Translations under genes and position numbers: made by a program
Shown: positions 36,879 to 54,700 of the stretch, piece after piece
How positions within the stretch are numbered: position 1 is the stretch's first letter
Layout of the letters: each line of letters begins with the position of its first letter
The notes under the pieces: generated by a model
The model's input: only the letters and a program-made list of their open reading frames with translations
Databases searched by the model: none
What the model was told of the DNA's origin: nothing
Source of the DNA: Progne subis subis
Lineage: Eukaryota; Chordata; Aves; Passeriformes; Hirundinidae
Assembly (NCBI GenBank): GCA_022316685.1
Contig: JAKJHU010000030.1
Span: 11,222,360 to 11,286,359, forward strand
Length of the DNA stretch: 64,000 nucleotides
Direction: 5' to 3'

Positions 36879-39800
36879 GCTGGTGAATTTTCTATAAGCT
36901 AAATTTACAATGGCATTTTGAGATGTTTCCTTTTCTCCTGTTCTCCTACACAGAGCTCAGAGGCCAAAATGATAGGAATGGAAAACTGTGGTAGCTGTTA
37001 CGTTTTTACTTTACTAAGTGTAATTTGCTTTCCTACTAAAGGAATTTTACTAAGTGTAATAAAGAATCAAATGAAACTGGTATTTACCTGTCAGCTATTT
37101 AATTATTGTCTTTTATTCTCTTAAAGTAAATTGGGGTGTGTGCAATTATGATACAGGTAGCATCTCCCCAACTGCCAGCTTTCCAGAGCTGGCTGAATGA
37201 AATAAAAACTGTGAAGAAGAGGGTAGTGAGGAATCCTATTCTGAGGTGAGAAAATTAAGTAAATCATTTTACTTGGCCCATCTTCACTTTAGAGAAAAGT
37301 TTAGAAGGGATTTCTCACTTATCTATCACATTTGGGATATGCTGACAAATTGCTCACTGCTCTTTGCCAAGCATAACTGTCTCCACAGAAGCAGAAGGAA
37401 ATATATCTACCCTTCTGGCTGCACAGAAGCAACCTTCTAATCTCCTTGGCTTTTCCTGACCAGTATTAGGAATTAGCATGTTAAGTCAGCCAAGAAAAAT
37501 CAATACAGGAACAAAAATGAGAATATATTTAGACATCTGGGCAAAAAGCAGATGGTAGACAACATCCTTAGCACATAAAGCAAGTAGTTATGACTACAAA
37601 CAACAGTGTCCAGTCCAAGGGTGGACTTGAAAGTCTGTCCCTGAACTGAGTACTAATCCACAGTTGCCAAATCAGTTTTTCCCATTGCACAATCACTATA
37701 TTTCAGCACTGTATACAATTAGCATCAGTCACTTGTCCTGCTTCCCCTCTAACTGCAAAAATAATCTATTGCTCACAGTGTGTCTCAACCTTTTGAGATG
37801 CCTCAATTTTCTTTCTTTAAAACTGTCACAATAGACAACAGTGCCTTTTTTAGGCAAAGCCAAGATATCTTGGTGCATCCAGTGTCCTTCCCGCTTTCTG
37901 GATAGTCCATAAAAAGTTAAGGGAGTAGTTTCATCAGCACGGTGGCAATTGGGTGCAAAGTATCTTTTGGAAAGTACTCCAAGTTTAGCACCTGAACACA
38001 AACTGTGCTCTGCAACATCTTCATCTCCTGCAGCACTGAGGGGGCAGCAGCCAAGAAGTGAGAGCTTTAGAGACAATCTGGTTTGCAGATGATGTCACAG
38101 GATGGCTCCATTTGTACAGAGAGTTACTGGAAACACTGTGCCTGTTCCACAATCTGATTAGTGACAGGCACCATAAATCCTCTAGTTTTGAAACATCTAC
38201 TAATTTGGTTATCCAATTTGAGATATGTTTTAAGATCTTAAACTATCATTCCTTTAGTAAGAGAAGTTCACCACCTTAAAGCCACTGACACACTGAGAAC
38301 AAAGACTGATTGTTTGAAAGTTCAGTTTTTGGTGCTGTAAGTTGATTGAAACACAGTGGGTGCAGTAATTACTTGTGTGTGCTAACATTGGTTTCCATCT
38401 GAAAGTTATTAAGTATGATTATTCTTTTCCAGTGTCAGGGCCCTTTTTCTTTTTATTAGTATCCATTGTGAGAGGTTCTGGAAGATGGACGGAGTCACCT
38501 CTCTTTTGTTAAGAAACAAAACTGTGCTCCCCCTATCCCAATTGAAGAGAACAGGCTACAGCAAAATCCCATTTCTTAAAAAGCAGAAATCTTAGAACAT
38601 CTCAATATGTCATGGCAAGAACAATGAACTTTTTTTCAAATTTTATTTGCACCATCTAGGTGTGCAGTAACATTCAAAACTCTGTCTTGTTCTTTGTACT
38701 CACAGGATTTCATTTCTCCTCATCCCCAAACCCTGATATGTGTATTTCCTGTTAATTTGCCTCTGCTTCTGAGTTTAGCAAGAAGTGCTATGAAGTTCAG
38801 GGTAGTGCTCAAGTCTTACAATGCATATGTCCCTCTAAAATATTTTGCCATGAAGATGCAGCTTCTATCAATGAAGAAGCCAGAGGAACTGGTAGGTCTT
38901 ATGTGAAGTAAGTCAAACCAGTAACTACTGAAAATAGGCAGGCAGCTACCTTTGAAGCCGATAAAAATCACTGTTTAGTATAACATTTTCCTTGGAAAAG
39001 CTGAAAAGGACACACACTGGACCCTGATGTAACGAAACGAGGGCAATCTATTTCAGTCCCCACAGAAAAGAAAAAAAAAAAAGAGAAACTGAAAATACCC
39101 AACAAAAATAAATCCACAAAAACCAAGTCAGAACTTATTATTGGAGAACAATAGTAAAAACATAACCAGACTCTGTCACTGGTATCAAGCTGGAGATTCA
39201 TCTAAAAAATAGAAGAAGAATGTGGCCCAACATCCTTTGCTATCCTAGAACACTACTGAAGGGTTACAGAACTCAACCACAGCAGATTGAGCGGGACGTT
39301 CCATATGCTGCTCACCAGCAAAGAAGCAATGGGTGGAGCAGGAAGGAATGCAGCCTAATGCTGAACAATAGCCTGTTTGTGCCTAACAAATCACAGAAAC
39401 TGTGCAATAATGTTTCACCTCTGTGAAAATATAACACCTAAATACTGCCAAGGTCAGTGAGACCTTTGGTGATCTACTGTGTAAGTGCCACTCATGCTTG
39501 GTGAGGTTTGTTGCCAGCTGCTTTAGGCACATTATTTCTCAAAAGACTATCAAAGTGCTGAATGTTTAGGCCAGTTCCCTCCTGGTTTTCCTTTTGCCAA
39601 CCCCTATATGACATTTCCTATCACCTCTCCTTTTTATTTTCCACCTCCCTGTTTATCTGGTTAAGTATATTAATAAGTGCACCAAATACTAGAAGGGAGA
39701 GTGGTGAGACTCAGGTAAGTTAAATACAAGAACTTTTTTTTTTTTTTTTATGATGCTTTAGTTCAATTACATGAAAATCTGAGAAAGGCGGCATGTAAGT

Positions 39801-41587
39801 GAGATCAGAATAGGACCCTTTACATATAATCTCAAGAGAGGACTTTGAGTCCAGAGATACTTTTATAGAACATTTTAAAAAATAAAATGCATGAATGGAG
39901 AAATAAAAGACGACATAATATCAGAAAGACATTTTAAACTTCATTCGCTGCAACATTCATGAACCAATTGAGCTACACCTGCCATCCAACCAAAAGGAAC
40001 TAAGACCCTGCACTGCGAAAAAGAAACAAACCCAAACAAAACAAAAAAGCAACTGCGTAATATTGTAAAAATGGAGTGCAATGCTACTACAGAATGCAAT
40101 AAAATATCAGTGCTGCATCGTCAAACAGCACTTATCAAAATAATTTCTGAAATGTTTCTTCTGAAACACAGACAAAGCAATAAAAAGAGGATATATGTTT
40201 ATCATTTTAAGCATAACAATGTGAGTTAAGAGCTTAAGAATACAAAAGTACTTGGAATGAATAGTGCTACCCTTTTTTCCTAAGTAGGCATAAAAATATT
40301 TTCATTTCCTTCTTGTTTTTCATACCATTAATATCAACAAATTTCATTCATTTCATGTTATCGTTTACAACTTTTAATGCACACACACAGAAAAAAAGAT
40401 ACCTACTGCAATAGAAATAGTTGCTTCATTACCTTGTTTGCTACATTTGCAAATGTAAACAGCGAGGCAGAGCCAGAACTGACTCTAATGCATGATGGAA
40501 TATCTTTGTTGCATACGTACACTGTAGAAAATAATTATTCAATATGTCAGGCACCATTATTTGAAATGTAATACATTAATATTTACTAGAAAAATAAGGT
40601 TTTTTTTCTATTTGTTCTCCCAACTTCTTTAATGAAATAAGTTAATCTGACAGTGCATCCAGTAGCTTGTAATATCTTCTACATCCCTGTGGCAAAATAA
40701 TAAACTACTGGTTGGGACACTATAATGAAAATGATTAAAGTCAGTTCTTGTACACCCTTGTAGCAAGCATGGAGGCTCGTCTAACAGCACCTTTAACCAA
40801 TTATTTAATATTTAGTTATTTAGCCCTATTTCCCTGAGCAGTTATGCTGAGGAGCTTTCCCTTCATGGATAGTTTTTAAAAAGCTTTAAGTATTAAAAAG
40901 TACTATGAAGACATTTAATGCTACTTAGCAAAAGCTGGTATAAGTCTACTGAAGGGATTGACTGGTATATATAGCAATGTTAAGCCTGTGGAGAAGTAAC
41001 CTTAGACTTTTAAGGTTTAGAAATGTAATATATTAAAAATATATTAAAATAAAATACAGCAGGTTACCTTATTCTATGCAAATTAAACTTGGAGTGTGGC
41101 TTCTATATTAGAGAATTCACTTGCACAAAATGGTTTTCCTAGACTAAAGTGTGCCAGAAAGAATGTAGTGATAAAACGGTAGCTAAAAATCAGTTGAGTC
41201 TGAGAAACACAGATGACACTGCTGCCAAAGCTCTGAGGACAATGTGATCCTAAGGCATGTCGTAGGGCAGAAATTTGCCCAAATTAAAGAAAATGACCTT
41301 TTAACATCTGTATATTTAACGTCTAGTTCTTATATACAATGTGCATATGTTCACTATACCCCTGCAGCAGTATATACATATACACATCTTTGCACTCTTG
41401 CACATTATGTCTCTTACACAACAGCAAAGGTATTAATTGTCCGGTAAAATTTTCTCAAGATTATTCGGCATGATTCACTGCATTCTGGCTAGCTTTGGTG
41501 GGCCATGTCCCACTTAATTATCTTCCTCCCCTTCTGGCCACCATCCAACTGTTCTTTTTTCTTGGTAACCCACTCATTTAAAAAGGG

Positions 41588-41648
41588 AAAAAAAAAAAAA
41601 AAAAAGAAAAAAAGAAAAAAGAAAAGGAAAAAAAAAAAAAAAGAAAAT
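41588..41648 (-). repeat. U-rich tract early in the TRPS1 3' UTR
   Basis: The plus strand is a nearly pure A run broken by single G residues, about 60 bases long. In the TRPS1 transcript this becomes a U-rich, C-interrupted polypyrimidine tract starting about 135 nt after the stop codon. It is a microsatellite-like tract, and its length is probably variable between individuals. Confidence 0.85.
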
Positions 41649-41780
41649 AACAAGGGATTTAATATTGGATAAGGCATGCTCTCTATATGAAGTGCTTTAT
41701 AGGTCTTCACAAGACATTACAAGCTATTGAATTCCCATCAAGGAAACCTATTTCTGTTTAATTGTGCTAAGTGCTAAGGT

Positions 41781-47841
<6,061 letters not shown>

Positions 47842-47964
47842 CGAGTGAAGCTTCTGGTAGAGGCCACACGCGTTGCATACATATCCACCATTTGCATTCT
47901 TTCGCCAGAGAGAGGTCTTTGTGGTCAGGCAATTGGCACAGAAAACACCCGAGCCTCTACGTCT
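47842..47964 (-). CDS. TRPS1: TRPS1 GATA zinc-finger exon (penultimate coding exon)
   Basis: This exon encodes 41 residues of TRPS1, a nuclear protein that binds WGATAR sites and represses transcription, acting in cartilage, bone and hair-follicle development. The translation starts RRRGSGVF and then carries a complete GATA finger of the form C-X2-C-X17-C-X2-C at exon residues 9-33 (bases 47940-47866), including CANC, SLWRK and CNACG, followed by LYQKLHS. The acceptor on the minus strand reads CCTATTTCAG and the donor is GTAGGA. Both junctions lie between codons, so the exon is phase 0 at each end. The opening arginine run is the remainder of the LRRRRG-type nuclear localisation motif known just before the finger, so the previous exon should end in LR. 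The preceding exon is not in the window. I see no stop or frameshift. Identification rests on recognising the protein sequence and on the match to the next exon. Confidence 0.97.
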
Positions 47965-50900
47965 CTGAAATAGGGAAGAAAAAGGGGAAAAAAAACAGGT
48001 CAGAGGTGAGTCACATGAGCTGTGGAGTTAGGACAAATCAACACAGGAGTTTTGTCTCTAGACTGGCAACAATGACAGTATAAAACCACACTGCCCATAA
48101 TGAGGTCAGGTTCAATTGTGTTTAATAGGCACCACTGATTTTCATTATAATTAACCCCAGAGTGATGGATGAGGTGTGTGAAACACCAAAGCCTTTTCAG
48201 AATAACAACTTTAACTTTTTGAACTTCAGGTTTTGTGCATTTAATGATAAGTTTCTAAACAGCAAATTCCAAAAAAAAAAAAACCCTGGAAGCCAACAGA
48301 ACATTGTAAACTCCCCTGGTTTCACAACAGATTATTTCTTTAGCTAGCTTTATTTAGAAGTGTGATTGGTAACAAGAATTCAGAAACACCGCTAGTTCAA
48401 TTAATTACAGTTTGTACTTATGTCATACTAATTTCTTTAGCAGAGATTATATTGAATACATGATATTCAGTTCCAGTCTTTTCCACTTATTTCTGAAATC
48501 AGTATAAGCTACCATATATACCTGCAGCCCGCTATGAACAAATAAAAGTACAGTATTCTTTAATGAGACCTCTTCTGAACTTCATCTGAAACTCTAGAAA
48601 ACACTGTCTCATCAACAGTTAGATTTATTTATTTCATTTTAGTCAGGCGAGGAAGGGCACAATACAGCTTCCCTACATACAAATTGATTTTAACCAGAAT
48701 GAGTTGTGCAGTCATCAGCTTTCACAATGATCCAGGAATATTTAAAAGTCAACAACTTTAAGAATATTGCTCATTAATTTTTTTTCTATGGAGTAATGAT
48801 TTCATCAAATTTCTCATTTAAACAAAAGTCAGGCCACGTTTGTGGGCCCAAATACTAATAAGCAGGAAATGGAATTCTTTTGCTGAGAAGAAAATCCAAA
48901 TTTTAACTCTGTTTCCTTTTTGCAAAGGGGAAAAATAATCAGTAAGAAACCTTCAGCATATAAGATGAGAATGAGTGAGTACAGGGAAAACAGTCTGGGT
49001 GAAAACTAATTTTATTATAAATTAAAAATTGCTAACACTATAAGTAAAAATTTCTGGGTTTCATAAAATTTAAGTAATTTATTTAACTTTAGTTCATACT
49101 GTAGAAGACTGGTGCTCATGCCAAAAAAATACAATGGTTATAATTGTACTCTGATACATTTCAAATGGAAAGCTTTCTGCAGACATAATTTTGGCTTCAA
49201 GACTGGAACACTTTCTTGGCATTGAAAGGGCATTTGATTCATCGGGTGTTTCACAATGTATCACTAAAAAGACCTGGTGAGCAGCCAGTTCCCTATAGGG
49301 TAATTTTTCCATCCAGATGCAAGTGCTATCAGAGGCCCTCGTCAGCTAAACTAATTATGATCTTGCATTTGCTGATGCCTGCTCACTCTAACATTCGACA
49401 TCCTCCATTAATCATCAATACAAGGAAAATGAATGAAACATAAAGAAATGAGGGCTGCTAAGCTGCACAGCCATAAAAATCTGAAATGAGTGCAATAATT
49501 TAACTAGATTGGGGAAATGTTTTTAGTGAGCACAAAGTCAGGCTAACAATTGCCCTTTTAAACCAAGAACACAATTTCATTTGTAGAGCAGGTTGTGCTA
49601 CTTTTAAGTGATACAATAAAATCAAGATTGTCATCAAGATAATCTCTCTCTCACCCCCTTACATCATCTCCTACTTTGTGTCTTAAATCAGATGCAGTAG
49701 CATATGACATTTTTCTCAATGTAGCTAAGGGGAGAACTAGATGGTAGTTGATGTCCTTCACCAAACATCTAACTAGTTGTGCATATAAAATGCAGCTCAC
49801 CCTGGAAAGGTGCCGTAATCCACAAGTACATTGAAAGTCCCAATTCTTTTTGTGGCTGAATATCTCAACCAGCTTCACCTGGCTGCTGAAATATTTTCCA
49901 TAAGAGTACAATAAAAACCTCACTAGACTAATCCCAATTTGGTCCACTTGGAGAGTGAGAAGTTTCCAAGCGGAAATGACTGTATATGGCCAGGATTCAG
50001 CTACAACTGCAGAACTGTTCCTTTTCATTCCTACTTCTTGTCTGCTGGCCTATAGTTTGTTGGTGTGGTGTATTAACCAAGTGGAGTCTTAATCTGAGTC
50101 ATTCTTTCCACTGTTTTATTTCTGTTTGTGTTCCCTGAGTTTGGGAAATGCCCTCAACAAAGTCATGAAAGACTTAAAATATAGAGAGTGGTTTAGTTTG
50201 TATGCTGCATTTCTACATACCTGAAGGGGGACAGAAGGTAAAGTTACACAGAAATCTCCATTAAATGCAATGGAGCTAGTATGACAAAAGCAACTCATTT
50301 TTTTCTCACTTTTCTAAAGAAAGGTCTGATTCAAACTGGATATTAGTTGCAGTGAAATCATACAATGACTACAGCTGACAGAAACCTACAAAAAACGTAA
50401 TAGCAGCTGTATGTATTCAAATCGTATACCTCTGCTTATTCACTACTTAAAATTATTTACCTGTTTAAAATTTCAAGCAGTCCTGCTAAACATCATTCTC
50501 TAAATTTTATGCAAAGTATGAAAATTCATCTTTTCTGCTGCTCTAAGTGTTGCATCTTATCTTTCTTTACCTTCTCTTATTTCTGTATTATTTAAAGACC
50601 TTACAGGATAATCAACATTGATTATTTCAGTACCAAAGAGTTTCAACATAGCTTACATATACTAAATGAAGAATTAAAATGCCTCAGGAAAAACTTAAAT
50701 GCTGCTACTTTGTTGAGCATTTTGGTCATGAACAGCTATTTATAGTAGGGACACAGCTTTAGAATGGATTTCCTGCCGCTAAACAGGACTATGGCAGAAT
50801 TGGACTAAAGACTCTTGACTCTCAAATGCTACTAACCACAGAATGGACCTGTTTGTCAAAATACACCTCAGAAATTTTGATGTCTGCAAGAAAAAAAATG

Positions 50901-51729
50901 GAGGGCTTTTTTAAAAGCCTACAAACTAGTCATCCTACTATCTTAAACAAATATAGCTTTCTTAAAAAGAAAAACAACAAAAACCTAGGTCTTTACTTCC
51001 GTATACAAAGTTTTCTAAGTTATTGGTCAACAGAAATTATTTACATATTTCTGTTGCTAAATCTTAATTAGCAATTTTACTGTTAGTGACGGCACTTCTG
51101 CATGGGTCTGTTTGGCTTTGCATACTCATCACTCATCACTAGTCATTAGTCAATAATATTGGCCAATATTTCTGCTTTCCTCAGTAGTCTTGTAAAGAAA
51201 CAGGCACTTGAGCTCAAATCCAGCAAAGTCTGTGCAGCAGCTATAGCCCAGAGCCCCCATAAAACCCAGCCATGAGCTCTGTTAAGCACCACCAACAGCA
51301 TTCTCATGTTAGAGAACTTTTGCTCTCCTTCTAATGTGATCTTACCACAGTGAATTTCTTAAATCAGCATAGTAAGGTAGGTCAACATGACTAGTCATGA
51401 GAGAGTCTGAGCCACAGATAAAAAGGTTTCAGTCTGTGATCAATGCCACTAGCACTAGCTGGAATTGTCAATGAAAATGTCATGTCCATCCTTGGAAGAA
51501 TAAGCCAAAAGGGTCTAAATAACTAAAATATGTATCTACTAAGTCAAGTTTAATCATCTGGAGCCTTACAGCCACTATATTACAATCCCAAATCCAAGGG
51601 GCCAGTGCAGAGAAGAGCCTGTCTCTATTTCCATTCCAGTTCTGAGGTCTGGGCGTTTAATATCACAGTTGTCTCAAATCACATTAGGCTGAAACTTGGC
51701 GTATGTTTTTGTCAGCCCAGATGTAACTT

Positions 51730-51772
51730 CCCCCCCCCCCCCCCCCCTTTTTTTTTTTTTTTCTTTCTTTCT
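51730..51772. repeat. C18-T15 run with a CTTT tail
   Basis: Eighteen C followed by about fifteen T and then CTTTCTTTCT, inside the upstream TRPS1 intron. Confidence 0.95.
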
Positions 51773-54700
51773 TGGTACTGAAACTTTATTTAAATCAGTT
51801 CAGCTGTTTATAATTTGGAGATTGGCCAAACTGAGGGGTGTGGGGAGAGGGGATTTCAAGTTTGTCAGATAACTTTCTAACAAATCTACAGTCAGAGCGG
51901 CTTTGCTCTGGGGAAAAAAAAGTATGCACACATTTTAGTATTTTAGTAGTAGCAAAGGAACAAGTGGATTATTATTTTTATGCAGTTAAAGTTATGAAAG
52001 TTTGTAATTATTCACTGAATATGTCTTGCAGACCGCTCTACTAACTGTTTTCCCTCAGCAAGAACCATGATGAAAGCATGTAATTGCATAACAACCCTTG
52101 ATATGCAGAGTATTTACTCACATTTTTTATGGTTTCATATCTTGACCATTTCAAATTGAACAAGTCTGAAACTTGGTATATACAGTGTTAAGCCTGAATG
52201 TCTAATTTTTTTTTTTAATTATTTTTATTTTTAACTCCTTAGATGATTTTCACTAGGTTACCAATACTTCATTGAAATAAAGCAATTATTAGTAGTCCTT
52301 TCTGCTGAGCAATAAACCACCAGAGAATACAGTAACAAGTGATTCACTCAGGTGTCTTGCCAGGATCAGGCCCTTCTTCATAAAACTGCTTTTGAGTTTA
52401 GAGGATTGACTCTACAGTTCACATGATTCCAAACTTTGTAGCCATGCAGAAGAATACTTATGGTCCCCATGATACAAAAAGTATTTCATAAAGTACTGAA
52501 GTTTCAGGGTTTTTTTCAGTGGAACTTCATGTAGCAAAATACATCCTGTAAGAGCACAGCCAAAATCACTGCTCAGGAACTGTGACTTTTTAACTAGCTA
52601 GACTAAGCAGCAGTGCCTGACACTCTGCTAATGCCAAATACATCCTGTTTTCAAAATTTCTGCCAGAAGATGCCTTTAGAATGTCAAATAGGCTCCATAA
52701 GCAGCAGCCAAGCATTTTTCTTAGAGCACCCTCTTGGTTTTGGACAAAACAAACTTGTCTTATTGCTCATTACTTTCACTTCCCCAACACAAAATGATGA
52801 TATGATGAGGACTGAGTGGATGTTTTACCATCTCTGGCTTCCCCAACATGCCAGAAACAGAGCACACTGAAATCATGGCTCCAGAAGATGAGGTGCAGTG
52901 AAACTGTAAGTGTTGACCAAGAATAAGCATGTGCCTAACCTATTTCCAATGATGAAGTCGGGGAATACAACCATATATGCCTCACTGAAAAAAAGGCAAG
53001 AGCTGACTCTGGATGCTCCCCAGCAATACAGGAGGTCCAAAAGGAGAGCTCCAGGAAACCTGCACATGCATTCAGTATGAGCCAGGTGAATTGCTGTAGA
53101 GAGCAACAATTGTAAGCAGCAGGTCTTGTATCTTTTATCATGGGGCTGCTACAACACAGTACAGAAAAACAGTATAATGCACTCGTGATTGCATCTGTCT
53201 GTTGCGTTTGCACCGCCGTCAGTATGAAAGAGTTTCTTGTTCTACACCTGCTATGTCATTCCTGCTTCATTCTCCTTACATAAGCAGGTATTGGATTATC
53301 TTGAGTTTTGGTGAGGTTTAGATTAATGAAAGTTTAAGAACTGGGCAGCAAGACAGCATCTGGACACTGGAGTAAGCACTACTTTCTTCTATTTAAGACG
53401 GGAAAGCCATCTTTCAGACCTCATTTCTTTTGGTTGCAAAGGCACTCAGACCTTTCTGAATGTTTTTAATCAAAACTGCTTTCTCCCTCTACTGTGAAAA
53501 CAAACACAACTATGTTTCTATGAAATTTCACATTTCAAAAACTTAGTTGCTTATGCTGTAAGTATGTCTAAATTAAAAAGAAACTCATTGGGGTTTTCTT
53601 CCTTTTATAACCTCAAGAGCTTTTAGGAATACATCAGACACAGCAAATTTTTTTCCCAGAAGTGAAAAACTGAAACACAAAAAGCAGAGTATTAAAGTGG
53701 TTGTTGTTTTCAACCTTATGTATGAGTTAACAGATGCCTCTAAGTTAATTTAATGTGCCAAATCCAAATTCTTTATCTAAGACATTTTCAAGAACAATTG
53801 CAATAAACAGCATATTTGAAAGACACATAAGAAAGACATTAGGAAAGACAAGATAAAAAGAAAGTAAAAATGCCAAAAAGGAAAGTAAAAATTAAACACT
53901 TAATTCATATAGAAAGTTTAGTGGAATTTTTAATGCTGTATCGTGACAGCATCTTTTTATGATATATGCTGTATCATAAACTTTTAATGAGATGAATCGG
54001 GGGGGTTTAAAGAGAGAAAAAACCCAGACAGTAAATTAAACATTACTGCTAGCGTAGCCTTTCAGAATCCTACCCCTGATCCCTTAGGAAGAGTAAATAC
54101 TTTAATGTGCATGTAAACTGCAATTATTTTTTTAACAGGAACAAAAATAAGGATGAGTAGATTTTGTCCCAGCATTTGAAGCTGTATTTTTTAACGCTAC
54201 CTAAGAGACAGAGACATTCACTACTCAAAAAAAAAATTGCCAAGTTCACCCCAAAAACCAGGCAGCAAACTACAGTCTTTTCGTGTTGTATTGAGCAAGA
54301 ATAGTTAAGTAAGATACTAGTTTAGGATGATTTGTATCGAAGTAAAATAATGACTGATCAAAATAAACTACTAAATTAAGAAAAACAGAGCTATGAAAAT
54401 AAGCCAGTAAATCACTTGTTGGAACTCTTCACTGCCGTCACCTCCTCACCTTTATGTCCTCCCTCAAGTTGCAGCTGACCCAACCCTTGCCACTGTGCAG
54501 GAAGGGATCTGGCTTTGGACACGACCTTGAGCCAGGGCCTGAGCTCCAAAGGCAGGAATTTACCATTGTTTTCATCTTCTGTTAATAGCCATATGCAACT
54601 ATACAATCACTTAAATAATCATAATATGCTTTACAATGACTTACTATAGTATTTTTCATTCACTTGAACATTTGTCAGTGAAAATTAGGTAGTTCAAATC

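Larger units (their letters stand above)
36556..41780 (-). other. TRPS1: Probable TRPS1 3' untranslated region
   Basis: The sequence after the TAA stop is read as a 3' UTR of about 5.2 kb, ending near 36556 just past an AATAAA signal. This agrees with the known long 3' UTR of TRPS1 mRNA in mammals. Read in the sense direction it opens with a U-rich tract (41648-41588) about 135-195 bases after the stop and contains many AU-rich stretches. Earlier candidate poly(A) signals are at 39638-39633, 38647-38642 and 38457-38452, so shorter isoforms are possible. A short direct repeat of TTTACTAAGTGTAAT lies at about 37010-37055. The exact end and transcript use are inferred, not shown. Confidence 0.7.

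Noticed and set aside
37729..38076. 115-codon frame on the TRPS1 sense strand
   Set aside because: It lies in the probable TRPS1 3' UTR, with no domain and no reason to expect translation.
49651..50028. 125-codon minus-strand frame in the TRPS1 upstream intron, considered as a missing exon
   Set aside because: It shows no TRPS1-like zinc fingers or basic end, and nothing in it leads to an LR-ending junction before the GATA exon.
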